Positions 19,561-27,750 of a DNA stretch of 64,000 bases are shown in pieces. The notes under the pieces were generated by a model. It ran no database searches, had not been told where the DNA came from, and saw only the letters and a program-made list of their open reading frames with translations. Within the stretch, counting starts at the first letter, position 1; every line of letters starts with the position of its first letter. The position numbers and the translations under genes are program-made. The DNA lies in the NCBI RefSeq assembly GCF_016698645.1, contig NZ_CP068047.1, forward strand, positions 2,391,001 to 2,455,000, read 5' to 3'. This stretch comes from Devosia oryziradicis. Its GTDB lineage: Bacteria > Pseudomonadota > Alphaproteobacteria > Rhizobiales > Devosiaceae.

Positions 19561-19629
19561 TCAGCCCTGCAGCTTGAGCCACAGGGCGGGGACAGGGCCA
19601 CGGGAGCGGTGCGTGAACAGCAATGTCAT
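19561..19629 (-). CDS. Leader peptide ORF (22 aa) upstream of the ABC-F gene
   Basis: This short ORF begins MTLLFTHRSR and ends ALWLKLQG before a TGA. It has an excellent Shine-Dalgarno sequence, GGGAGG, six bases before its ATG at 19629. It lies 110 bases upstream of the ABC-F start on the same strand, and its stop is followed after 25 bases by the nested helices at 19535-19454. Several ABC-F antibiotic-resistance genes are controlled by stalling on such leader peptides, and that role is inferred here from layout alone. It is too small for routine gene calling. Confidence 0.55.
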   Translation of the reverse strand: MTLLFTHRSRGPVPALWLKLQG

Positions 19630-19703
19630 CGACGCCCTCCCTGGTTGGTAGTTCGGCGTGACTGACCATTAGCCGCCCAAACGGCGGAAATCAATCTCAA
19701 CGG

Positions 19704-19874
19704 TCAGAGGAGGTAGAACATGGTGGCGACCAGCGCCAGCACCCCAGAACGCGGGGCGGTGAGCTTGGCCAGCCGGTACGCAATACCTGAAAATCCGGCA
19801 TGCGGCCAAACACCGAAGACATCGGAACCAGCAGGAACCTGGTACGCAGAACTATGATTCCCAGTGGTTCGCAT
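19704..19874 (-). CDS. Possible small protein with C-terminal hydrophobic segment (56 aa)
   Basis: The ORF starts at an ATG at 19874 with GGAG seven bases upstream and ends at a TGA at 19704-19706. The N-terminal half is polar and glycine-rich (MRTTGNHSSAYQVPAGSD). The end, SGVLALVATMFYLL after a basic RLAKLTAPR, looks like a short membrane anchor. It lies upstream of the ABC-F leader ORF on the same strand. I do not recognise it. It could be a true small membrane protein, a remnant of a larger one, or chance. Confidence 0.3.
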   Translation of the reverse strand: MRTTGNHSSAYQVPAGSDVFGVWPHAGFSGIAYRLAKLTAPRSGVLALVATMFYLL

Positions 19875-20016
19875 ACGGCAACTCCAGACAAAAACCGTAT
19901 GAAATGGTTCTAGCAGCGCGCGTTTAAGAAAGTGCTTTCAAGAAGCAAACGGAACGTAAACCGGCCGCCCGATCTTGGGACGGGTTTGTATCGACCGCGT
20001 TAGCGGCTCCACGCTC

Positions 20017-20337
20017 TCAAGCCGGCCTGAGCTGCTTCCGGCCCTCGATACGCCCGGTGCAGTAGTTGAAGTCGAGCAGGTAGACCCATCCGTCGCGCGT
20101 TGCCCGCACTTCAACATGCCCCTCGTTCAGGACATTGAGATAGATGTCGGTATAGCCGCGGCTCGCGACGGCCTGGCGGATTTGGTAATCGCCCATGCAG
20201 GTGAGCCGGCGGGGAAAGAAGTCGGATTCCTCGTCTCCATAGAAGATGCCGAATCCGACCGATTGAGCCTGGACGGGTGCCGAGACGGTGGCGCCGAGCA
20301 ACAAGGCCGCGACGGCGATGACGATGGACTTGGTCAA
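20017..20337 (-). CDS. Small exported protein of unknown function
   Basis: The 106-residue product has a clear Sec signal peptide (MTKSIVIAVAALLLGATVSAP, cleavage likely after AQA near 24). The mature part, ~80 residues, holds two cysteines (TCMGDY and NYCTGR) that could form a disulfide in the periplasm. A central segment, RQAVASRGYTDIYLNVL, followed by EVRATRDGWVYLLDFN resembles PepSY-like alpha/beta repeats often seen in small rhizobial exported proteins. The function is unknown. It is monocistronic and divergent from parE. Confidence 0.75.
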   Translation of the reverse strand: MTKSIVIAVAALLLGATVSAPVQAQSVGFGIFYGDEESDFFPRRLTCMGDYQIRQAVASRGYTDIYLNVLNEGHVEVRATRDGWVYLLDFNYCTGRIEGRKQLRPA

Positions 20338-20533
20338 GACAGCCTCCTAATCCGTAATGCGGTCGATCAAACTATCGCGGCAGGCTTGAACCCGAGCGCA
20401 ACCGCCCGTTCATCTGCCGTTCAGCTTTGTGGACAAAGCCCCAAGGCGCGGCTGGTTCCAGAACGGCACAGCACAGGGCTGGGATATGCTAGAAGGCGGA
20501 ATCGTCCGATTCGGACGCGAACACGGGATGCGC

Positions 20534-22546
20534 ATGTCGCAAGCAGAAGACCTTTTCGGCGCGGGAGACGAGCCCGAGCGCCAGCCGGAACCGATCAAGC
20601 CTGCCAGCAAGCCTGCGGCTGGGTCCGGCACGTATTCGGCTGCCGATATCGAGGTGCTGGAAGGGCTTGAGCCGGTTCGCCGGCGGCCGGGCATGTATAT
20701 CGGTGGTACCGATTCCAATGCACTGCACCACCTGTTCGCCGAGGTCATCGACAATTCGATGGACGAGGCCATTGCCGGCCACGCCACCCGTATCGAGGTG
20801 CATCTGGGCGCCGACGGCTTCATTACCGTCGCCGACAATGGCCGCGGCATCCCGGTTGAGAACCACCCGAAATATCCCGGCCGCTCGACGCTGGAGATCG
20901 TTCACACCGTGCTCCATGCGGGCGGAAAGTTCGATTCCAAGGCCTATGAAACATCCGGCGGCCTGCATGGCGTCGGCGTCTCGGTGGTCAATGCCCTGAG
21001 CGACAGCCTGGTCGTCGAGGTCGCACGCGAACAGCAGCTGCACCGGCTCAGCTTCTCGCGCGGCAAGCCGCTCGGTGACATCGAAGCGCTTGGTCGGGTG
21101 CAGAACCGGCGCGGCACGACTACTCGTTTCCACCCCGACCCGCAGATCTTTGGCGAACACGCCCACTTCTCCGCCGCCCGGCTCTACCGGATGACGCGGG
21201 CCAAGGCCTATCTGTTTGCCGGCGTCGAGCTGCGCTGGAGCTGCGACGAGAGCCTCGCGACCGAGGACGCGCCGGCCAAAGCAGTGTTCCATTATCCCAA
21301 CGGCCTCAGGGACTTCATGACGGCGCGCATCGAAGGGGAAACGCGCATTGTCGATGAACTGTTCTGCGGCAGCCATGGCAAGCCCGGCTCGCATGGTGCG
21401 GTCGAGTGGGCTGTGGCCTGGACGCTGGGCGACGGCGGAGTCTCGTCCTATTGCAATACGGTGCCCACGCCTGATGGCGGTACGCACGAGGCGGGTCTAC
21501 GAAGTGCCCTGCTCCGCGGTCTCAAGAATTATGCCGAATTGACCAAGAACAAGGGCGCCGCCATCCTGACGGCAGAGGACGTGTTCGCCCATTGCAGCGC
21601 CATGCTCTCGGTCTTCGTGCGCGAACCCGAATTCGTCGGCCAGACCAAGGACAAGCTGGCCTCCGGAGAGGCCACGCGCATTGTCGACACGGCGCTGCGC
21701 GACGCGTTCGACCACTGGCTGGCCGCCTCGCCCAACCAGGCGGGCAAGCTGCTCGACTGGGCTATCGAGCGCGCCGAAGAACGGCTGCGCCGCCGCAAGG
21801 AAAAGGAAATCGACCGGGCCAGCGCCACGCGCAAGCTGCGCCTGCCTGGCAAGCTGGCAGACTGCACGCAAACCGCAGCGCAGGGCGCCGAGCTCTTCAT
21901 CGTCGAGGGTGACTCGGCCGGCGGCAGCGCCAAGCAGGCGCGCAATCGCTCCAGCCAGGCCGTGCTGCCGCTGCGCGGCAAGATCCTCAACGTGGCCGGC
22001 GCCAGCCGCGAGAAGATGCAGGCCAGCCAGCTGATCTCCGACCTCATCCAGGCACTGGGCTGTGGAACGCGCGATCGCTATCGCGAAGACGACCTGCGCT
22101 ACGACAAGATCATCATCATGACCGACGCGGACGTGGACGGCGCGCACATCGCTTCGCTGCTGATCACCTTCTTTTTCCAGGAAATGCCCAGGCTGATCGA
22201 TGGCGGCCACCTCTACTTGGCCATGCCACCGCTCTATCGCATCAGCCAGGGCGGCAAGACACTTTACGCCCGCGACGACGCCCACAAGAACGAACTGCTG
22301 GCGACCGAGTTCACCGGCAAGGGCAAGGTCGACATGACCCGCTTCAAGGGTCTAGGCGAAATGCCGTTTGCCCATCTGCGCGAAACCACGATGTCGCCGA
22401 GCACCCGGACCCTGCTCCAGGTCAAGGTGCGGGACGACCTGGATGCCACCCGAACCAGCGTCGATCGCCTGATGGGCACCAAGCCGGAGGCGCGTTTCGA
22501 CTTCATCCAGGAGAATGCCGCCTTTGTGACGGATTTGGATATCTGA
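20534..22546 (+). CDS. parE: DNA topoisomerase IV subunit B
   Basis: ParE is the ATPase subunit of topoisomerase IV, which decatenates daughter chromosomes together with ParC. The 670-residue product has the GHKL ATP-binding motifs (EVIDNSMDEA, DNGRGIPV, GGLHGVGVSVVNAL), the TOPRIM metal residues in EGDSAGGSAKQAR and DADVDGAH, and the ParE-type C-terminus GLGEMPFAHLRETTM ending FVTDLDI. It lacks the GyrB-specific insert, and SAKQARNR favours ParE over GyrB. The start MSQAEDLFG at 20534 is chosen; an ATG two codons earlier is equally possible, and the long upstream frame is not supported by a ribosome-binding site. Confidence 0.94.
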   Translation: MSQAEDLFGAGDEPERQPEPIKPASKPAAGSGTYSAADIEVLEGLEPVRRRPGMYIGGTDSNALHHLFAEVIDNSMDEAIAGHATRIEVHLGADGFITVADNGRGIPVENHPKYPGRSTLEIVHTVLHAGGKFDSKAYETSGGLHGVGVSVVNALSDSLVVEVAREQQLHRLSFSRGKPLGDIEALGRVQNRRGTTTRFHPDPQIFGEHAHFSAARLYRMTRAKAYLFAGVELRWSCDESLATEDAPAKAVFHYPNGLRDFMTARIEGETRIVDELFCGSHGKPGSHGAVEWAVAWTLGDGGVSSYCNTVPTPDGGTHEAGLRSALLRGLKNYAELTKNKGAAILTAEDVFAHCSAMLSVFVREPEFVGQTKDKLASGEATRIVDTALRDAFDHWLAASPNQAGKLLDWAIERAEERLRRRKEKEIDRASATRKLRLPGKLADCTQTAAQGAELFIVEGDSAGGSAKQARNRSSQAVLPLRGKILNVAGASREKMQASQLISDLIQALGCGTRDRYREDDLRYDKIIIMTDADVDGAHIASLLITFFFQEMPRLIDGGHLYLAMPPLYRISQGGKTLYARDDAHKNELLATEFTGKGKVDMTRFKGLGEMPFAHLRETTMSPSTRTLLQVKVRDDLDATRTSVDRLMGTKPEARFDFIQENAAFVTDLDI

Positions 22547-22611
22547 CACCTTCTCCACCTCCCCTCATGGGAGATGAAGCGTCCCTGATAACCCTAACGC
22601 ACCCAAATCCG

Positions 22612-22639
22612 TTGACAGACAAGGGGTTTGCGCTATGTT
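22612..22639 (+). promoter_or_regulatory. Strong housekeeping promoter of the DEAD-box helicase gene
   Basis: A consensus TTGACA (22612-22617), a 16-base spacer and TATGTT (22634-22639) place the transcription start near 22646. This is the best sigma-70 match I see in the window. It implies a ~230-base untranslated leader before the helicase start at 22877. Confidence 0.7.
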
Positions 22640-22645
22640 CCGCGC

Positions 22646-22876
22646 CGCTGGAGCATTTCTGGCTCGACGGCTTGTCATCTCGACATCACCCGCCTCTGCC
22701 AGACTGCCTCAGGGTCACTCCGTCGCTGCACTTGCTGCATTCCGCCCAGTGACCGATCCAGTTGTGGACATGCCTGCGTATCGTGCTTTGTCCGTCCACT
22801 GCTGAAGACCCCGGCGCACCGTTCGAATGTCTCGGACTGGACCTGGCCCCGGGCCACATTTCTGGAATGACCTGAT
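22646..22876 (+). promoter_or_regulatory. Long structured 5' leader of the DEAD-box helicase mRNA
   Basis: No ORF with a ribosome-binding site is seen in these ~230 bases. Two clear stems are GGTCACT / AGTGACC (22713-22719 with 22748-22754) and GTGGAC / GTCCAC (22764-22769 with 22794-22799). Long leaders on DEAD-box helicase mRNAs are used elsewhere for cold-shock control and autoregulation. That role is inferred here. An embedded small RNA is an alternative. Confidence 0.45.
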
Positions 22877-24328
22877 TTGACTGATGATTTTTCCGGGCTC
22901 GGCCTGTCAACCAAAGTAACCGATGCGGTTACCGCTGCAGGCTACAGCAAACCGACTGAAATTCAGGCGCAGGCGATCCCGCATCTTCTGCAGAAGAAGG
23001 ACCTGATCGGCATTGCCCAGACCGGCACCGGCAAGACGGCGAGTTTCGTCCTGCCCATGCTGACGCTGCTGGAAAATGGCCGCGCCCGCGCCCGCATGCC
23101 CCGTACGCTCATTCTTGAACCGACCCGCGAGCTGGCGGCGCAGGTGTCCGAGAATTTCGAGAAATACGGCAAGAACCACCGGCTCACGATGGCCCTGATC
23201 ATCGGCGGCGTGTCGTTTGAAGACCAGAACAAGAAGCTCGATCGCGGCGTCGACGTGCTGATCGCAACTCCCGGCCGCCTGCTCGACCAGATCGACCGCG
23301 GAAAGATCATGCTCAATGGCGTCGAAATCCTCGTCATCGACGAGGCTGACCGCATGCTCGACATGGGCTTTATCGACGACATTGAAAAGATCTGCTCGCG
23401 CCTGCCTGCGCGCCGGCAGACCATGCTGTTCTCGGCCACGATGGACGCGCAAATCGAGCGGCTCACCAAGAAGTTCCTCCGCGATCCGGTGCATGTGCAG
23501 GTGTCGCGGGCCGCTTCCACAGCCGACACGATTGACCAGAAACTGGTCAAGGTCGGCTCCAAGCCCGAAGACAAACGGGCCTCGCTGCGCGAGCGCATTC
23601 GCGCCTCCGAAGGGCTGACCAACGCCATCATCTTCTGTAATCGCAAGCGCGATGTGGCGACGCTGGCTCGCTCGCTGGAACGCCACGGCTTTTCCGCAGG
23701 GGCCCTTCATGGTGACATGGACCAGAAGAGCCGCATGGAAACGCTCGATGCGTTCAAGAACAACCGGCTGACCCTGTTGGTCGCCAGCGACGTGGCGGCG
23801 CGTGGGCTGGATATTCCGGCAGTGAGCCACGTGTTCAATTTTGACGTGCCCGTGCATGCCGAAGACTATGTGCACCGCATCGGCCGCACTGGTCGTGCCG
23901 GGCGGCTGGGCGTCGCCTACACGCTGGTCGCCCCCGCCGATGGCAAGCATCTCGATGCCATCCTCAAATTGATCCAGAAGCCGATTGAGTATCTCGATAC
24001 CGGCAAGACCGCGCCTGCTGCGGCTCCGGAGGATGATGACCGCCCGGCCCGGCCGGCTCGCTCGCGTCGCGGTGGCCCGCGCAGCCGCGCTGAAGCTGGC
24101 GCGGCGACCGAGCCCACGCCCGCCACAGAGGTCAAGCAGAAGCCTGCCGACGACGCGTCGGCCAAGCCAGAAGCCGCGCCGTCCGAGCGCGGTCAACGTC
24201 GTGGCCGTTCACGGCAGCGTCCCGAAGCCGAGCAGGCTCCGCCAGAAGCTGGTACCAGCAATTCTCCCTTTGGTAATGACGGTCCCATTCCGGCGTTCTT
24301 GCTGCGCTCCACGCGTGTGGTCAGCTGA
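22877..24328 (+). CDS. DEAD-box ATP-dependent RNA helicase (RhlE-like)
   Basis: The 483-residue RNA helicase would act in ribosome assembly or RNA decay. The core motifs are all present: Q motif (KPTEIQAQAIP), Walker A AQTGTGKT (Lys53), PTRELA, DEAD near 154, SAT, and HRIGRTGRAG near 334. From ~370 onward the tail is low-complexity, alternating Arg/Lys- and Ala/Pro/Glu-rich, as in RhlE-type proteins that bind RNA non-specifically. The start is a TTG at 22877 (MTDDFSGLGLS); no ATG or GTG is in frame nearby and the homologous N-terminus fits. It is preceded by a long leader. Confidence 0.95.
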   Translation: MTDDFSGLGLSTKVTDAVTAAGYSKPTEIQAQAIPHLLQKKDLIGIAQTGTGKTASFVLPMLTLLENGRARARMPRTLILEPTRELAAQVSENFEKYGKNHRLTMALIIGGVSFEDQNKKLDRGVDVLIATPGRLLDQIDRGKIMLNGVEILVIDEADRMLDMGFIDDIEKICSRLPARRQTMLFSATMDAQIERLTKKFLRDPVHVQVSRAASTADTIDQKLVKVGSKPEDKRASLRERIRASEGLTNAIIFCNRKRDVATLARSLERHGFSAGALHGDMDQKSRMETLDAFKNNRLTLLVASDVAARGLDIPAVSHVFNFDVPVHAEDYVHRIGRTGRAGRLGVAYTLVAPADGKHLDAILKLIQKPIEYLDTGKTAPAAAPEDDDRPARPARSRRGGPRSRAEAGAATEPTPATEVKQKPADDASAKPEAAPSERGQRRGRSRQRPEAEQAPPEAGTSNSPFGNDGPIPAFLLRSTRVVS

Positions 24329-24335
24329 CCTAAAC

Positions 24336-24364
24336 GGCATTTGACTGTGCATGCCTGTTTTTTA
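24336..24364 (+). terminator. Possible terminator after the DEAD-box helicase gene
   Basis: GGCAT / ATGCC form a short stem with a 10-base loop, followed by TGTTTTTTATT, eight bases after the stop codon. The stem is weak, so this is tentative. Confidence 0.42.
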
Positions 24365-24471
24365 TTGTCGCGGCACAGTTGTGTTCATTAACGCCGGGGC
24401 GGTATTTATCAGGGTGACTCGGTGGTGGGGCGAACGGCGCCGAGTTAGCGCAACGAGGCGCGAGGGAAGCA

Positions 24472-25545
24472 GTGTCCGAACAGGAATTCAAACGCGCGCT
24501 CGGTTACGCGAATTCTGCCTTTGACCTGCTCAAGCGCAGCGGGATTCCGCCCTATCCCCAGTTCTACGAGCTGCTCTACACCTATTCCACCGGCGTCAAT
24601 CCGACGCTGAACGCCCGGATCAATGCGATCTTTCGCAACGGCGACTCGCCGACGACCAATCTGGCCGAGACGCTCTACAACGAGTTCCTGAAGTCGGACG
24701 TGAATGATCGCATGTCGAGCGTCTCGGAGCGCATGCATGCGCGTATCGAGGCGGTCTATGAGGCCATCGATTCGGCCATGACCACGGCCAACGCCTATTC
24801 GGGCTCGTTACAGTCGGCCAGTGGCGATCTTGAGCGCGAGATCTCGGTGGCGGCGATGAAGGAGCTGGCAGACAAGCTGCTGAGCGAAACCCGCCGCATG
24901 CAGGAAACAAATCGCTCGCTCGAGCAGAAGCTCGAGGCGTCGCGCGACGACATTGCCTCGCTGCAGCGTGACCTCGACGATGTCCGACGGGAGTCCCTGC
25001 TCGACCCGCTGACCAAGATCGCCAATCGCAAGAGCTTCGACGAAGGCATGGATGGGGCGATCGCAGAAGCGAGCGAGACAGGGGTGCCGCTCTGCCTGAT
25101 GATCATCGACATCGATCACTTCAAGAGCTTCAACGATACCTATGGCCACCAGACTGGCGACCAGGTGCTGCGGCTGGTGGCGATGACGCTCAAGTCCAAC
25201 ATCAAGGGTAAGGACCTGGCGGCGCGCTACGGTGGGGAGGAATTCGTTGCCATCCTTCCCTCCACCGACATGGAGGGTGCGGTCATCGTGGCGGAGAACA
25301 TCCGCAAGGCGATCCAGGCCAAGGAACTGCTCAAGCGGTCGACCAACGAGAAGCTGGGCCGCATTACCGCGTCGTTCGGCGTTGCTGCCTACCGTCCGGG
25401 CGACACGCCCGCCACGCTGATCGAACGCGCCGACCGCTGCCTCTATGCCGCCAAGCATGCCGGCCGCAATCGCGTGATCAGCGAAAGCGAACTCGAGGCG
25501 ATGCAGGCGCAGGTCGAAGAGACCAAGGACGTCTCGGCCGCCTAG
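24472..25545 (+). CDS. GGDEF-domain diguanylate cyclase
   Basis: This 357-residue cytosolic protein would make cyclic di-GMP. The N-terminal ~130 residues are helical without membrane segments. A coiled coil covers ~130-175 (ELADKLLSETRRMQETNRSLEQ...). The GGDEF domain follows, with IIDIDHFKSFND and the active-site motif GGEEF at ~254. The position of the inhibitory I-site reads KGKD and not RxxD, so product inhibition may be absent. The start is GTG at 24472 with AGGGA upstream. Its stop codon overlaps that of convergent aroA in a shared CTAG. It may feed the two PilZ proteins encoded 7 kb away, but that is speculation. Confidence 0.92.
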   Translation: MSEQEFKRALGYANSAFDLLKRSGIPPYPQFYELLYTYSTGVNPTLNARINAIFRNGDSPTTNLAETLYNEFLKSDVNDRMSSVSERMHARIEAVYEAIDSAMTTANAYSGSLQSASGDLEREISVAAMKELADKLLSETRRMQETNRSLEQKLEASRDDIASLQRDLDDVRRESLLDPLTKIANRKSFDEGMDGAIAEASETGVPLCLMIIDIDHFKSFNDTYGHQTGDQVLRLVAMTLKSNIKGKDLAARYGGEEFVAILPSTDMEGAVIVAENIRKAIQAKELLKRSTNEKLGRITASFGVAAYRPGDTPATLIERADRCLYAAKHAGRNRVISESELEAMQAQVEETKDVSAA

Positions 25546-26819
25546 GCTGGCACTAGCTCCACGCCCAGCCCTGCCAGCATGTCCCAATAGGCCGGGTAGG
25601 TCTTGCCCGTACAGGCCGGATCGAGAATGACGATGCCGGGGACGCGAAGGCCCGCCAGGGCGAAGCTCATGGCAATACGGTGATCGTGGTAGGTTTCGAT
25701 CTTGATGCCGCTGTTGCGGCCCACCAGCTTCGAAGCGAGCTCGGGATCGGCGGCCACAACGAGGTCGTCGCCCTCCTCCGTCCCCAGTCCCGGCAGGATC
25801 CGGTTCAGTTCATTGGCGACGGCGCGGATGCGGTCGGTCTCCTTGACCCGCAGATTGGCAATGCCGACGAAGCGCACCGGCTGGTTATTGAACGCGGCGA
25901 GCACGGCCAGGGTGGGCACGGCGTCCTGCATCTGCGAGCCGTCGATGACGGCGGGCATATCGGGGAACTGCGCAATGACAGCCTGGGCGGCCGCGTCGGG
26001 CTGAGTAAAGGCATCGGCGGCGACGCCCAAGTCGATGCGCCCGCCAGTCAGCACCTCGGCGCCCCACAAATAGGTTGCCGCAGAAGCATCGGGCTCGATC
26101 AGCAGGTCGGTGGCCCTGTAGCCGGTGGGCTGCACAAGCCAGGTACCGGGATCGAGCTGTTCAACCGAGGCACCAAAGCTGCGCATGGCGGCCAGCGTCA
26201 GGTCGACATAACCGCGCGCGCCGATGTCCTTGCCGGTCAGCGCCACGGTGATCGGGCCCTCGCCAAGCGGCGCGGCCATCAGCAGCGCCGAAACATACTG
26301 ACTGGACAAACCCGCATCGATCTCGACCCGGCCCGAACCAAAACTGCCCTTGCCGCGAACGGTAACCGGCGGGCAACCCGTTGGGCTAGTGGCGTCGATC
26401 CCCAGCGACTGCAAGGCCGTCACCAGCGGACCGATGGGGCGTAGGCGCATCTCCTCGTCGCCGTCGACGATAACTTCGCCATCGACAGTGGCGACGGCAG
26501 CGGTCAGGAAACGGGTGGCCGTGCCGGCATTGCCGAGGAATAGCGGTCCCTCAGGCGCCTGCAGGCGGCCCGCGCTCGTCACCACAAAGCTGGTGGCGTC
26601 CGGCTCGTCGACAGTCACCCCCATCTGCTGCAGCGCGGCCGCCATCAGCACCGTGTCCTTGCTCTTGAGCGCGCCGGTGAGCCTGCTCGTGCCGTTGGCC
26701 AACGCCGCCAGCAGCAAGGCGCGATTGGTGATGGATTTGGACCCCGGCGGGGAGACACGACCGACAAGCGGACGGTTGGGCGGGACGATGGCGAGGGCGG
26801 GCGGCAGGGGCGTCAGCAT
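25542..26819 (-). CDS. aroA: 3-phosphoshikimate 1-carboxyvinyltransferase (EPSP synthase)
   Basis: AroA transfers enolpyruvyl from PEP to shikimate-3-phosphate in the shikimate pathway. The 425-residue product has GSKSITNRALLLA at the N-terminus, the PEP-site loop LFLGNAGTATR, the central DGSQMQDAVPTLAVLA and the C-terminal RVKETDRI and DHRIAMSFAL. The NAGTATR form belongs with class I enzymes and is unlike the class II NAATGCR, so glyphosate sensitivity would be expected. I start at the ATG at 26819; the longer frame begins with a TTG. It lies 63 bases after sufA on the same strand and may be read through from the suf operon. Confidence 0.93.
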   Translation of the reverse strand: MLTPLPPALAIVPPNRPLVGRVSPPGSKSITNRALLLAALANGTSRLTGALKSKDTVLMAAALQQMGVTVDEPDATSFVVTSAGRLQAPEGPLFLGNAGTATRFLTAAVATVDGEVIVDGDEEMRLRPIGPLVTALQSLGIDATSPTGCPPVTVRGKGSFGSGRVEIDAGLSSQYVSALLMAAPLGEGPITVALTGKDIGARGYVDLTLAAMRSFGASVEQLDPGTWLVQPTGYRATDLLIEPDASAATYLWGAEVLTGGRIDLGVAADAFTQPDAAAQAVIAQFPDMPAVIDGSQMQDAVPTLAVLAAFNNQPVRFVGIANLRVKETDRIRAVANELNRILPGLGTEEGDDLVVAADPELASKLVGRNSGIKIETYHDHRIAMSFALAGLRVPGIVILDPACTGKTYPAYWDMLAGLGVELVPA

Positions 26820-26882
26820 GATGGCGCGATCAATGCCCGATGGCGACGCGCGGTGCAAGGTGTAGCGGCGCGCGAAGGGCGA

Positions 26883-27263
26883 CTAGGCCCCTGCCCGCGC
26901 CTCGGCGATCGCCTTGAGGTCGGCGGCCTTGAGCGTCACGCTTTCGCCGCAGCCGCATTCGCCGGTCTGATTAGGGTTCTTGAAGGTGAAGCCCGAACTC
27001 ATCTTGGCCGTCTCGAAGTCCATCACCGTACCGAGCAGGTACATTGTCGCCTTTGGGTCAATCCAGACATCGACACCCTTGTCCGTCACGTGATCGTCGC
27101 CCTTCACGGGCTCGGAGACGTAGTCCATGGTATAGGCGACCCCGGCGCAGCCGGCATTCTTGATACCGACGCGCAGGCCAATCACTGGCTTTTCCGAATC
27201 TTCGATGATCTCGGTGATGCGCTCGGCAGCGGCATCGGTCAGCGACATGATCTTGAAGGCCAT
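26883..27263 (-). CDS. sufA: Fe-S cluster carrier SufA (HesB/IscA family)
   Basis: This A-type carrier receives clusters from SufBCD and passes them to target proteins. The 126-residue product has the three ligand cysteines in the expected pattern: Cys39 in GCAG, and Cys103 and Cys105 in ECGCGES. It is the last suf gene before aroA. The ATG at 27263 is kept; an internal ATG at codon 6 (MSLTDAA) also resembles common family starts. Confidence 0.93.
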   Translation of the reverse strand: MAFKIMSLTDAAAERITEIIEDSEKPVIGLRVGIKNAGCAGVAYTMDYVSEPVKGDDHVTDKGVDVWIDPKATMYLLGTVMDFETAKMSSGFTFKNPNQTGECGCGESVTLKAADLKAIAEARAGA

Positions 27264-27314
27264 GGACGAACTTTCTATCGGCGTTTCACGATATATAGGA
27301 CAAAACGCGTCAGA

Positions 27315-27725
27315 TTACCACCAGTTCAGGGCGACTTGAGCTTCTTCGCTCATGCGCGAGGCGTCCCATGGCGGATCGAACACCATGTTGACCTCGACAT
27401 CCTGAATTCCTTCGACACCACGTGCCGCGTTCTCCACCCAACCGGGCATTTCGCCCGCCACCGGGCAACCCGGCGCGGTCAGCGTCATGTCGATGGTCAG
27501 CTTGCGGTCGTCATCCAGGTCGACCTTGTAGATGAGGCCCAGCTCATAGATGTCGACCGGAATTTCCGGGTCATAGACGGTCTTGAGCGCGCCGATCAGG
27601 TCCGTCGTGATGCGCTCGACCTCAGCCTCGGGCAGGCCGCCAGCGACATTGGGGGTGATGCGCGGCTCGGGAATGGTGGGAGCCGGTGCGATCTTGGATT
27701 CGTCAATTTCGATGTCTTCGGTCAT
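27315..27725 (-). CDS. sufT: SUF system assembly factor SufT (DUF59/MIP18 family)
   Basis: The 136-residue protein belongs to the family of Fe-S maturation helpers that includes eukaryotic MIP18. It shows YDPEIPVDIYELGLIY, the reactive-cysteine motif TAPGCPVAGEMP, and a C-terminal FDPPWDASRMSEEA. The N-terminal 30 residues are acidic and proline-rich, typical for SufT-type members. It lies between sufS and sufA in the operon, 25 bases after sufS, so it is very likely cotranscribed. Confidence 0.92.
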   Translation of the reverse strand: MTEDIEIDESKIAPAPTIPEPRITPNVAGGLPEAEVERITTDLIGALKTVYDPEIPVDIYELGLIYKVDLDDDRKLTIDMTLTAPGCPVAGEMPGWVENAARGVEGIQDVEVNMVFDPPWDASRMSEEAQVALNWW

Positions 27726-27750
27726 AGCTAGCCTCGCTTACGCGAAAAAT

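Noticed and set aside
19721..19858. 46-codon plus-strand ORF preceded by AGGAGG
   Set aside because: The apparent Shine-Dalgarno sequence is the complement of the CTC CTC codons at the end of the minus-strand small ORF, which has the more protein-like sequence.
22549..22579. Hairpin after parE as a terminator or family B repeat
   Set aside because: The stem is imperfect (CTCCC / GGGAG with mismatched flanks), lacks a T tract and does not align with the other repeats.
22646..22876. SRP 4.5S RNA or 6S RNA in the helicase leader
   Set aside because: The conserved SRP tetraloop region (GGAAGGAAGC) and a 6S-like open bubble are not visible on either strand.
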